A DNA stretch of 44,045 bases from UBA9554 sp038205135 (GTDB lineage: Bacteria > Pseudomonadota > Alphaproteobacteria > Rhodobacterales > Rhodobacteraceae): NCBI GenBank assembly GCA_038205135.1, contig JBBRCF010000012.1, positions 1 to 44,045 on the forward strand, written 5' to 3'. The notes beneath the pieces are model-generated. The model was not told the origin of the DNA and ran no database searches. It saw only the letters and a program-made list of their open reading frames with translations. Positions 8,456 to 15,979 of the stretch are shown one piece after another. The stretch's first letter is position 1; each line of letters starts with the position of its first letter. Both the position numbers and the translations under genes were made by a program.

Positions 8456-10657
8456 ATGTCCACTGACCGCGCACAGGTCGTGCACGCGGCGTTCCTGTCG
8501 CGTGTCGCGGCTGGTGATCTGCCGGCTGTGACAGGCCGCGCAGCGGATCTGGGGGTTGGCCCTGACGATCTGCGGGCGATGTTTCGGGCGCAGGTCGGCA
8601 GCCGCCATCTGGACCGCATGGCGCGACAGATGCAGGCGCGGGGGCAGGGGTTCTATACCATCGGGTCCTCGGGCCACGAAGGCAACGCCGCCGTCGCCCA
8701 TGCGCTGCGCCCCACTGACCCTGCGTTCCTGCATTACCGCGGCGCCGCTTTCCAGATCGCCCGGGCCGGACAATTGCCGGGCCAGACGCCGTTGTGGGAT
8801 ATGCTGCTGAGTTTTGCCGCGTCACGCGACGATCCCATTTCGGGCGGGCGGCACAAGGTGCTGGGGTCGAAATCGTTGAACATCCCGCCGCAGACCTCGA
8901 CCATCGCCAGCCATCTGCCCAAGGCGGTCGGCGTGGCCCACGCCATCGGATTGACGCGCCGGATGCCGCCGGATGCACCGGAATGGCCTGCGGATGCGGT
9001 AGCTGTCTGTTCCTTTGGCGATGCGTCGCTGAACCATTCCACCGCGCAGGGGGCCCTGAACGCCGCAGGTTGGGCCGCGTGGCAGGGTGCGGCGCTGCCG
9101 CTGATGTTTGTCTGCGAAGACAACGGCATCGGCATTTCCACCAAATCGCCGGATGGCTGGGTTGCCGCCGTGCTGGGGTCGCGGCCCGGCCTGCGCTATG
9201 TCGCCTGCAACGGCCTCGATGTGGTCGAAACCTATGCGCAGGCCAAGGCGCTGTCTGATTGGGTGCGTCGCTACCGCAAACCTGGCGTGCTGCACATGAC
9301 CTGCGTGCGCCTTTATGGCCATGCAGGCGCGGATGTCGAAGGGGCCTATCGCCCAAAAGCTGAGATCGAAGCCATCGAACGGAACGATCCACTGATCTAC
9401 ACCGTCGCGCGCCTGATCGCAGAGGGCGTGTGGGATGGGGCAGGAATCACAAATGAATACAACGCAATATTTGGCGAAGTTGAGGCATTGGCTGAACAGG
9501 CTGTGACGCGTCCGCGCCTGCAAACGGCCGCCGAAGTGATGGCTGCGATCATTCCGCCCGCCCGCGATCTGCCGCGCCGCAACGGGCCATCGGACGCACA
9601 ACGGGCCGAGATCTTTGGCGCGTCCGACCTGCGCGCGCTGGCTGACCCGCAGCCGATGAACAAGCTGATCAATCTTGGCCTGACAGACCTGATGCTGGCT
9701 GACCCCGGCATCGTGATGGCGGGCGAGGATGTCGGCCGCAAGGGCGGCGTCTATGGTATCACCAAGGGGTTGCAGACGCGGTTCGGGGCGGCGCGGGTGA
9801 TCGACACGTTGCTGGATGAACAGTCGATCCTCGGCCTTGCGATCGGGCTGGCGAGCCAAGGCTATTTGCCGATGCCAGAGATCCAGTTTCTGGCCTATCT
9901 GCACAACGCCGAGGACCAACTTCGGGGCGAGGCGGCGACTTTGTCGTTCTTTTCCAACGGACAATACGCCAATCCTATGGTGATCCGCATTGCCGGGCTG
10001 GGGTATCAAAAGGGATTTGGCGGGCATTTCCATAATGACAACAGCCTGGCGGTGCTGCGCGATATTCCGGGGCTGGTGATCGGCTGTCCGTCGGATGGCG
10101 CGGATGCGGTGCGGATGTACCGCGCCGCCGTAGACATGGCCCGGCGCGAGGGCCGCGTGGTGGTAATGGTGGAACCGATCGCGTTGTACCCGATGCGCGA
10201 CCTGCTGGCGGATGGCGACGGTGGCTGGATGCGGCATTATCCGGCGGCGGATGACATCGCGCGGCCGGGCGATTACGCGGTGCACGGCGCGGGGCGTGAT
10301 CTGGCGATCCTGACCTATGGCAACGGGGTGTATCTGGCGCGACAGGCGCAGGCCGATCTGGCAGCCATCGGGCATGACATCTGCGTTGTCGATCTACGCT
10401 GGCTGGCGCCGCTGGTGCCTGAAGCGTTGCTGGCAACACTCGAAGATTGCAGGGAAATCCTGATCGTTGACGAATGTCGTCGCACCGGCAGCCAATCGGA
10501 GGCGCTGGTGACATTGCTGGCCGAACACGGGCGGCCCGCGGCGCGGGTGACGGCAGAGGACAGTTTCATCGCCACCGGGCCGGCCTATGCTGCCACGCTG
10601 CCATCGCGACAGGGGATCGTTGATGCCGCGCTGCGACTATTGAAATCCGGCATCTGA
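8456..10657 (+). CDS. fused 2-oxoacid dehydrogenase E1 (alpha + beta)
   Basis: Thiamine-diphosphate-dependent E1 of the branched-chain/pyruvate dehydrogenase type, with both subunits in one 733-residue chain. The alpha half (about 1-390) contains FYTIGSSGHEG, a ThDP/Mg motif starting GDASLNHS and ending in CEDNGIGIST, and the YRPKAEIE stretch. The beta half starts near 400 (MNKLINLGLTDLMLAD), with GEDVGRKGGVYG, a DTLLDEQSILGLAIG region and the C-terminal transketolase domain (ILIVDECRRTGSQSE). No lipoyl or E2/E3 domain is present, and no such gene is nearby. E1 alpha/beta proteins usually act on branched-chain 2-oxoacids or pyruvate. Linkage to gcdH makes 2-oxoadipate, whose product is glutaryl-CoA, an attractive but unproven substrate. 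Confidence 0.85.
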   Translation: MSTDRAQVVHAAFLSRVAAGDLPAVTGRAADLGVGPDDLRAMFRAQVGSRHLDRMARQMQARGQGFYTIGSSGHEGNAAVAHALRPTDPAFLHYRGAAFQIARAGQLPGQTPLWDMLLSFAASRDDPISGGRHKVLGSKSLNIPPQTSTIASHLPKAVGVAHAIGLTRRMPPDAPEWPADAVAVCSFGDASLNHSTAQGALNAAGWAAWQGAALPLMFVCEDNGIGISTKSPDGWVAAVLGSRPGLRYVACNGLDVVETYAQAKALSDWVRRYRKPGVLHMTCVRLYGHAGADVEGAYRPKAEIEAIERNDPLIYTVARLIAEGVWDGAGITNEYNAIFGEVEALAEQAVTRPRLQTAAEVMAAIIPPARDLPRRNGPSDAQRAEIFGASDLRALADPQPMNKLINLGLTDLMLADPGIVMAGEDVGRKGGVYGITKGLQTRFGAARVIDTLLDEQSILGLAIGLASQGYLPMPEIQFLAYLHNAEDQLRGEAATLSFFSNGQYANPMVIRIAGLGYQKGFGGHFHNDNSLAVLRDIPGLVIGCPSDGADAVRMYRAAVDMARREGRVVVMVEPIALYPMRDLLADGDGGWMRHYPAADDIARPGDYAVHGAGRDLAILTYGNGVYLARQAQADLAAIGHDICVVDLRWLAPLVPEALLATLEDCREILIVDECRRTGSQSEALVTLLAEHGRPAARVTAEDSFIATGPAYAATLPSRQGIVDAALRLLKSGI

Positions 10658-10663
10658 TTATCG

Positions 10664-10679
10664 CATAATCAATATTATG
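10664..10679. repeat. A/T-rich palindrome upstream of the LuxR-type gene
   Basis: CATAAT-CAAT-ATTATG is a perfect 6-bp dyad with a 4-base spacer in an unusually A/T-rich patch of an otherwise GC-rich window, just 6 bases after the E1 stop. It could be an operator or part of a promoter. There is no T run, so it is not an intrinsic terminator. Confidence 0.5.
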
Positions 10680-10719
10680 TTAAGATAGATACGACTTCGA
10701 CCAGATTGGTGGCGTTGTC

Positions 10720-10749
10720 TCGACGGAATGGGTCATGGCTTGCTATAGG
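10720..10749 (+). promoter_or_regulatory. possible promoter of the LuxR-type gene
   Basis: TCGACG at 10720-10725, an 18-base spacer and TATAGG at 10744-10749, giving a start about 20 bases before the ATG at 10777. The match is modest; the -10 is the better half. Confidence 0.35.
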
Positions 10750-10776
10750 GAAAGAACCCTGCGGAAAGACCGACTC

Positions 10777-11535
10777 ATGTCCTCGACAATCAGATATCTT
10801 GACCGGCTCACCCGCGCCCAGAACGTCGAAGACCTGTGGGACATGCATTGCCGCCAGATGGCAGAGTTTGGCTTTGACCGGTTGATCTATGGCTTCACCC
10901 GCTACCGCACCCCGAATTCGCTGGGTGATCCGGAAGATTTCATCGTGCTGACCAACCACAGCACCGCCTACACCGATGTTTTCATGGGCCAAGGCCTGTA
11001 TTTTCATGCGCCGATGACCCATTGGGCGCTGGAAAACGAAGGCGCTTGTTCGTGGCGGATTCTGGCGCAGAAACTGGCCGGCGGCCAAATCTCGGCGCAG
11101 CAGCTGCGCGTGATGAATTTCAATGTCACGCACAAGGTTCTGGCCGGCTACACGATCAGTTTCAAATCGCTGTCGCCACGCATCCGCGGTGCGATCGCGT
11201 TGACTGCGCGCCCGGGTCTGTCACAGGACGGCGTCGATGCGGTCTGGGCCGAACATGGTCAGGATATTCTGGTGATGAACAATGTGGCGCATCTGAAGAT
11301 CATGAGCCTGCCGCATTTCACCCCCGGTCGCGGTCTGACCAAGCGGCAACGCGAGGCGCTGCAATGGGTTGGTGACGGAAAGACCACTCAGGATATCGCC
11401 ATCTTGATGGGTCTGACATCCGCCACGGTTGAAAAACACCTGCGTCTGGCGCGCGATGCGCTGGCGGTGGAAACCACCGCGCAAGCCGTGCTGAAAGCGG
11501 CCTTTCAGAACCAGATGTTCGTTCTGGAAGCCTAG
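10777..11535 (+). CDS. LuxR-family solo regulator with autoinducer-binding-like domain
   Basis: A 252-residue regulator with an N-terminal autoinducer-binding-type domain (about 10-165) and a C-terminal LuxR helix-turn-helix (about 188-245: LTKRQREALQWVGDGKTTQDIA, then SATVEKHLRLARDAL). No luxI-type synthase is in the window. Where TraR/LuxR proteins have an Asp-Pro that contacts the acyl-homoserine lactone amide, this one reads FHAPM (Ala78-Pro79), so the key Asp is missing. The tryptophan of the CSW stretch (about 93) is kept. It may therefore sense another ligand or none. I chose the ATG at 10777 because it begins the conserved domain; an in-frame ATG at 10735 would overlap the proposed promoter. 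Confidence 0.85.
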   Translation: MSSTIRYLDRLTRAQNVEDLWDMHCRQMAEFGFDRLIYGFTRYRTPNSLGDPEDFIVLTNHSTAYTDVFMGQGLYFHAPMTHWALENEGACSWRILAQKLAGGQISAQQLRVMNFNVTHKVLAGYTISFKSLSPRIRGAIALTARPGLSQDGVDAVWAEHGQDILVMNNVAHLKIMSLPHFTPGRGLTKRQREALQWVGDGKTTQDIAILMGLTSATVEKHLRLARDALAVETTAQAVLKAAFQNQMFVLEA

Positions 11536-11982
11536 GCCAGCGGCACCAGCCCTGAACGGCCCGCGAACCTGCGCAAAATGCGGCATTGCAGAATATTTTT
11601 GCTTTGGCCCGCAACATATTCCCTTCCCGCAGCGTTGTTTACTCATTGGTAAGGAATCCCTGACTTTCACGACGTCATGCAAAGGCGCAACTTGATCATG
11701 TTCTGTGAACGGTGGCATCGGACCTTGAGGATCGGCGTGAAAACCCATGGATTTTCGGGGGAATTTCCAATGGTCGATCCACCGTAGCGAACTGTTTGTG
11801 AATTGGTCCACAAAGCGTTTGCACAGAAGATCGGGGGCCGTGCCCTGTCCAATCCCCAGTGCCGGGGGGCGGCCCCAAACGCGTCCGTTTTTGTACGGTT
11901 GTTGCGTTCATCAGTGGTTCGGTTGAGAATTCAACGAAGACGCATTCCGACGATCGATATTGCAGTGTGTGTTAAACGATGA
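11536..11982. other. non-coding stretch, about 450 bases
   Basis: No convincing protein gene lies between the LuxR-type gene and the terminator at 11983. It holds several local dyads: TTTGTG/CACAAA (11795-11814), a GGGGCCG/CGGCCCC arm pair around 11832-11876, and the imperfect GAAAA...TTTTC near 11740. A weak promoter-like pair TTGCGT (11902-11907), 17 bases, GAGAAT (11925-11930) would give a roughly 80-base transcript ending at the terminator. No tRNA fold or known RNA family is recognised. It may be a long 3' untranslated region or contain a small RNA. Confidence 0.4.
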
Positions 11983-12018
11983 GGCGCCGCTCCGGATTAC
12001 CGGGCGGCGCCATTTTTT
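11983..12018 (+). terminator. intrinsic terminator, + strand
   Basis: GGCGCCGC (11983-11990) pairs with GCGGCGCC (12004-12011) and is followed by ATTTTTT (12012-12018). The T run is only on the + strand, so it does not serve tsf, which runs the other way. The nearest + strand gene ends 447 bases upstream, so the terminator either ends a long luxR 3' region or an unannotated small transcript. Confidence 0.8.
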
Positions 12019-12044
12019 CAGGGTTGCCTGATCTGGTCAGAAAT

Positions 12045-12080
12045 CGGATCAGCGACCGGATCAGCGACCGGATCAGCGAC
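12045..12080. repeat. 12-bp tandem repeat x3 at the tsf 3' end
   Basis: CGGATCAGCGAC is repeated three times without a mismatch (12045-12056, 12057-12068, 12069-12080). The third copy covers the tsf stop codon. Because the unit is a multiple of three, read on the minus strand it places a TGA every 12 bases in the tsf frame. Confidence 0.9.
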
Positions 12081-12948
12081 CGGCGGTCTTGGCGACCTCG
12101 GCGGCGAAATCCTCTTTTTCCACCACGATGCCCTCGCCGACTTCCAGCCGGACGAACCCGGTCAGCGCCACGCCCGCCTCTTTGGCAGCGGCGGCCACGG
12201 TCAGGTCGGGGTTGACCACAAAGGCTTGGCCCAGCAGTGTGTTTTCCGCCATGAACTTGCCCATGCGGCCGTCGATCATCTTGGCGATCACGGCTTCGGG
12301 CTTGCCCGACTCGCGGGCCTGTTCAGTCAGGATGTTGCGTTCACGTTCGATGAACGCCGGGTCCAGATCGGCTTCGGACAGCGCGGCCGGGCTGGCGGCG
12401 GCGATATGCATCGCAACCTGCTTGGCAAACGCGGCGTTGACGCCGGTGTAACCCACCAGCACGCCGATCTTGCCCATGCCGTCTGCGGCGGCGTTGTGGA
12501 CGTAGGCTGCGACCTGTGCGGCCTCGACCACGGCCATGCGGCGCAGGTTCAGGTTTTCGCCGATGGTGGCGATCTTTTCGGTCACCACGGTTTCTACCGG
12601 CTTGCCGTCCAGATGTGCCGCCTTCAACGCGTTGATGTCGGACACGGTGACCGCGACGCCGGCAATTGCCCGCACCATGGCCTGGAAATCGGCGTTCTTG
12701 CCGACGAAATCGGTTTCCGAGTTCACCTCGACCGCGACGCCCTTGCCGCCCACAACGCTGACGGCCACCAGACCCTCGGCGGCGGTACGGCCGGATTTCT
12801 TGGCGGCCTTGGCCAGCCCCTTGGTACGCAGCCAGTCAACGGCGGCGTCCATGTCGCCGTTGGTTTCCTGCAGCGCCTTCTTGGCGTCCATCATGCCCGC
12901 GCCGGTCGAATCGCGCAGCTCTTTTACCATTGCAGCCGTGATCGTCAT
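12073..12948 (-). CDS. tsf: translation elongation factor Ts
   Basis: EF-Ts, the guanine-nucleotide exchange factor for EF-Tu. The 291-residue protein has the N-terminal UBA-like domain (MTITAAMVKELRDSTGAGMM), the EF-Tu contact motif SETDFVGKN at about 78-86, and the dimerisation core. The length is normal for alphaproteobacteria. It lies 87 bases after rpsB and is expected to be co-transcribed with it. The stop codon lies within a 12-bp tandem repeat. No obvious intrinsic terminator follows on the minus strand. Confidence 0.97.
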   Translation of the reverse strand: MTITAAMVKELRDSTGAGMMDAKKALQETNGDMDAAVDWLRTKGLAKAAKKSGRTAAEGLVAVSVVGGKGVAVEVNSETDFVGKNADFQAMVRAIAGVAVTVSDINALKAAHLDGKPVETVVTEKIATIGENLNLRRMAVVEAAQVAAYVHNAAADGMGKIGVLVGYTGVNAAFAKQVAMHIAAASPAALSEADLDPAFIERERNILTEQARESGKPEAVIAKMIDGRMGKFMAENTLLGQAFVVNPDLTVAAAAKEAGVALTGFVRLEVGEGIVVEKEDFAAEVAKTAGR

Positions 12949-13035
12949 GGATCGGCTCTCCTTTGCATTCTCTGTCCGGAAACGGGACCGAGGCGCGGAT
13001 TGCCACGCCCCGGTGAAGATTTGGTGACGCCCGGA

Positions 13036-13803
13036 TCAGGCGTCGGTTGTTTCGGTCAAGACTTCTTCGACCGGTGCATCTTCCAGCGCACCCAGATCGA
13101 CGCCGGCGGCGCCCATCTGTGCGGTCATGCCATCCAGTGCCGCGCGGCTTACCAGATCGCAGTACAGCGCAATCGCGCGTGCCGCGTCGTCATTGCCTGG
13201 GATCACAAAATCGACGCCGGCGGGCGAGCAGTTGGTGTCGACGATGCCGACGACCGGGATGCCCAGCTTGTTGGCCTCGAGGATCGCAAGCGCCTCTTTC
13301 TTGACGTCGATGACGAACAGCATGTCAGGACGGCCGCCCATTTCGCGGATGCCGCCAAGGCTGGCTTGCAGCTTGGACTGATCGCGTTCCATGTTCAGGC
13401 GTTCTTTTTTGGTCAGGCCGTCGGCGCCGTGCAGCATGACCTCGTCGATCATCTTCAGCCGCGCGATCGACTGCGACACGGTCTGCCAGTTGGTCAGCGT
13501 GCCGCCCAGCCAGCGGTGGTTCATGTAATACTGCGCGCATTTTTCGGCGGCTTCGGCCACGGCGACGGACGCCTGACGTTTGGTGCCGACGAACAGGATG
13601 CGACCGTTTTTCGCCACGGTATCGCGGATCGCCTTCAGTGCCTGTTCCAGCAGCGGAACGGTCTGCGTCAGGTCAACGATGTGGATGCCGTTGCGGGCGC
13701 CGTAGATATACGGCCCCATGCGCGGGTTCCAGCGTTGTGTCTGGTGGCCGAAGTGCACGCCAGCTTCCAAAAGCTGACGGATATTGAAGTCAGGCAGAGC
13801 CAT
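13036..13803 (-). CDS. rpsB: 30S ribosomal protein S2
   Basis: Ribosomal protein S2 of the small subunit, needed for assembly of S1/S2 onto the 30S. It has 255 residues and starts MALPDFNIRQLLEAGVHFGH, with the family signatures RWNPRMGPYIYG and LGIPVVGIVDTNCSP. The ribosome site on the minus strand is GGAAAGGAACAG just before the ATG. The leader holds a GC-rich dyad at 13840-13854. The gene is the first of rpsB-tsf. The C-terminus is acidic (EDAPVEEVLTETTDA), as in relatives. Confidence 0.97.
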   Translation of the reverse strand: MALPDFNIRQLLEAGVHFGHQTQRWNPRMGPYIYGARNGIHIVDLTQTVPLLEQALKAIRDTVAKNGRILFVGTKRQASVAVAEAAEKCAQYYMNHRWLGGTLTNWQTVSQSIARLKMIDEVMLHGADGLTKKERLNMERDQSKLQASLGGIREMGGRPDMLFVIDVKKEALAILEANKLGIPVVGIVDTNCSPAGVDFVIPGNDDAARAIALYCDLVSRAALDGMTAQMGAAGVDLGALEDAPVEEVLTETTDA

Positions 13804-13839
13804 GTCTGTTCCTTTCCGGTTTGATGCCTCGGCGGGGAC

Positions 13840-13854
13840 TCGGGCGTTGCCCGA
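13840..13854 (-). promoter_or_regulatory. hairpin in the rpsB leader
   Basis: TCGGGC-GTT-GCCCGA is a perfect 6-bp dyad about 37 bases upstream of the rpsB ATG. Leaders of ribosomal-protein genes often carry autoregulatory structures, and S2 autoregulation is known in enterobacteria. I do not recognise this as a defined family, and the role is inferred from position. Confidence 0.35.
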
Positions 13855-13963
13855 ACCGGCGGACCATGGGGGCTGTCTGTCCCAGGGCCCAACCCCGCCA
13901 GCGAGATTGAAGTGCGCTGCGCTTACACGGGGGGGCGGTACGATGCAACCCCCCTGCCCCTTT

Positions 13964-14005
13964 GTGCATCACAGTGTGCATCACACAGGCCAGCAGCGTG
14001 CATCA
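13964..14005. repeat. GTGCATCA(CA) repeats downstream of the HupE-like gene
   Basis: GTGCATCACA occurs at 13964-13973 and again at 13976-13985, with a third partial copy GTGCATCA at 13998-14005 that includes the HupE-like stop codon. Similar GTGCATCAC and CACAGTGCG motifs recur after icd near 28801-28843. Confidence 0.6.
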
Positions 14006-15154
14006 GGCCAACAGGGTGCGTTCCACCACCCAGAATGCGCCCACCAGACCGATGGCGACCGAGGCCGGGATCGATATCCGGGCGCGATACCAGGATTTCT
14101 GTCCGAACCACAGCCCGACCGCCAGAAACGCCGCAGCGATCACTGCCAGTTGCCCGACCTCGACGCCGACGTTGAACCCGATCAGCGCCGGAATGAACTG
14201 GTCCGGCGGCAGCCCGAAATCCGCCAGCACGGAGGCAAACCCCAGCCCGTGCAATAGCCCGAAGCCAAAGATGACCATCGGCCGCCAGCGGCTAAGCCGG
14301 TCATTCAGGACGTTTTCGATGGCAACAAAGGCGATGGAGGCGGCAATCAGCGGCTCGACGATGTAGCCGGGCACCGACACCCACCCCAAAGCGCCTGCCG
14401 CCAGCGTGATGGTGTGCGCCAGCGTAAAGGCCGACACCTGCCACAGCAGCGTGATCCACCGGGTCGACAGGAAAAACAGCGCCAGCACGAACAGGATGTG
14501 ATCCAGCCCTTTGGGCACGATATGGTCGAACCCGACGGGGATATAGTCCACAAAGGTCTGCCAGCCGGACTTGGCCACACCCTGCCCCGCCAGCGGGATC
14601 AGCGGCGATTGTGTTCCGGGGGCAATCAGGCCGGTGAACGGCAGATCCGGACCCTGCTGACGTAGCACCAGAGCCCCGTATCCCTGTGCCCAGCCCAGTT
14701 GCAGCGCGGTCGTTACGGCGGGCAGCGCGCCGTCCAGCGTCAGGATGGTCTGCCGAGGCAACGCCGGGTCGCCCGGATCCTGCATGGCGATCCCAGCCTC
14801 GGCCAGCGGCACCGCAGCGCCATCCGCGCGCAGGTCGATGCCCGGCAGGATCTGCGGCAGGGCGGCGCGCAGGCGGTCGGCAAAGACGTCCGGCGGCAAA
14901 GCGCGCAGCGCATCATAATCGATGTTGACGGGGCTTTCGTCGGTATCGGTCAACCCGTCCAGATCGATGCCGGCCACGAACGCCTCGGCGTTCATCCGCA
15001 AAACCAGCCGCGCGCGACCGTCCGCATGGCTGAGGTCGGCAATGGTCGGAGCCACCTCATGCGCCATGGCCGGAGCCGACAACCCCAGTGATGCGATGAC
15101 AAACACCATTGACATCAGCGCGGCGCGCAGCAGTTTCTGGGGCATGAAACGCAT
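14003..15154 (-). CDS. HupE/UreJ-family membrane protein
   Basis: A 383-residue membrane protein of the HupE/UreJ_2 family, whose studied relatives move nickel or are linked to metal supply. A signal peptide ends at about residue 31 (APAMA), so the mature chain would start HEVAP. A periplasmic domain of about 170 residues follows. Six or so membrane helices from about 205 onward carry the family histidines (GFDHIVPKGLDHILFV, LAHTITL, LLHGLGFA). The chosen ATG at 15154 has GGAGA 7 bases upstream on the minus strand; an in-frame ATG at 15145 is possible. Its 5' end overlaps that of the divergent DUF4198 gene, so each promoter must lie inside the other's coding region. The transported metal is not determined. 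Confidence 0.82.
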   Translation of the reverse strand: MRFMPQKLLRAALMSMVFVIASLGLSAPAMAHEVAPTIADLSHADGRARLVLRMNAEAFVAGIDLDGLTDTDESPVNIDYDALRALPPDVFADRLRAALPQILPGIDLRADGAAVPLAEAGIAMQDPGDPALPRQTILTLDGALPAVTTALQLGWAQGYGALVLRQQGPDLPFTGLIAPGTQSPLIPLAGQGVAKSGWQTFVDYIPVGFDHIVPKGLDHILFVLALFFLSTRWITLLWQVSAFTLAHTITLAAGALGWVSVPGYIVEPLIAASIAFVAIENVLNDRLSRWRPMVIFGFGLLHGLGFASVLADFGLPPDQFIPALIGFNVGVEVGQLAVIAAAFLAVGLWFGQKSWYRARISIPASVAIGLVGAFWVVERTLLA

Positions 15155-15929
15155 GATGTTCTCCGTCTTGATCGCGCTGGTGCCCGCGCCGGGATTTGCC
15201 CATGAATTGTGGCTTGATGCACAGGAATGGCAAGTCGCCCCGGGCGATACCCTACAATTGAACCTCCGCAACGGCGAGGGTTTCAAGGGCATCGACCTCG
15301 GCTGGTTTTCGGCGCAGATCGACCGGCTGGACCATATCGCCGGGGGTTCCGTAACGGCGGTGCCGGGCCGGATGGGCGATATTCCGGCGGTGGTGGTGAC
15401 GGCAGAGCCCGGCCTGAATGTCGTGATTTATCAATCTACATCGTCACAACTGACCTACACGACCTGGGAAAAGTTCGAAAACTTCTTGCGTCACAAGGAT
15501 GCGATGTGGGTCCAGCAGGCCCATGCCGCGCGCGGTTTTTCGCCCGACGGCATCACCGAAAGCTATTCCCGGCATGCCAAGGCGCTTATCACCGCCGGTC
15601 CGGGCGGGATGGATGCGCCAGCCGGGCTGGACACCGAGTTCGTGGCGCTGGCCGACCCCGCAGCACCCGGTTTGTCGGCGATGCCGGTGCGGCTGTTGTA
15701 TCAGGGCCAGCCACGCGGCGACGCGCAGGTCGAAATCTTTGACCGCGCGCCAGATGGCACCGTGACGGTCACGCTGACCCGCACGGATGGCGATGGCCTG
15801 GCGCTGATCCCGGTCGCGACCGGACATGCCTACCTGGTGGATGCGGTGCTGCTGCGCCCGGTCACGGACATTCCCGACGTGCAATGGCACAGCCTGTGGG
15901 CCGCGCTGACGTTTGCGGTGCCGGAATGA
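15144..15929 (+). CDS. DUF4198-type periplasmic protein
   Basis: A 261-residue exported protein resembling the DUF4198 family, some members of which are annotated as periplasmic parts of cobalt/nickel uptake. The signal peptide runs MKRMMFSVLIALVPAPGFA, so the mature chain would start HELWLDAQEW. A beta-rich domain follows, with a C-terminal carboxypeptidase-regulatory-like stretch (VEIFDRAPDGTVTVTLTRT). The ATG at 15144 supplies the Lys-Arg n-region; ATGs at 15153 and 15156 would lose it. No strong ribosome site is seen. It is divergent from, and overlaps by about 11 bases, the HupE-like gene, suggesting a shared role in metal handling. Exact function is unknown. Confidence 0.75.
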   Translation: MKRMMFSVLIALVPAPGFAHELWLDAQEWQVAPGDTLQLNLRNGEGFKGIDLGWFSAQIDRLDHIAGGSVTAVPGRMGDIPAVVVTAEPGLNVVIYQSTSSQLTYTTWEKFENFLRHKDAMWVQQAHAARGFSPDGITESYSRHAKALITAGPGGMDAPAGLDTEFVALADPAAPGLSAMPVRLLYQGQPRGDAQVEIFDRAPDGTVTVTLTRTDGDGLALIPVATGHAYLVDAVLLRPVTDIPDVQWHSLWAALTFAVPE

Positions 15930-15979
15930 ACCGCCGCTGACCCCTTGCCGCAGGCCTGCGCTGCGGGCATGAACGGCGC

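Noticed and set aside
6689..8773. 694-codon minus-strand frame over gcdH and into the E1 gene
   Set aside because: Antisense shadow of gcdH; its last part merely repeats a shifted frame of the LysR gene and has no family features.
8822..10375. 517-codon minus-strand frame inside the E1 gene
   Set aside because: Shadow of the E1 coding sequence; low-complexity His/Arg/Gln composition, no start signals.
12226..13824. 532-codon open frame on the + strand across tsf and rpsB
   Set aside because: It is antisense to two certain genes and crosses their gap; composition is His/Gln/Arg-rich as expected from a shadow of high-GC3 genes.
13922..13956. G7/C6 runs near 13929-13955 as a terminator of the HupE-like gene
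   Set aside because: The runs could pair, but they lie about 50 bases beyond the stop with no T run on the minus strand.
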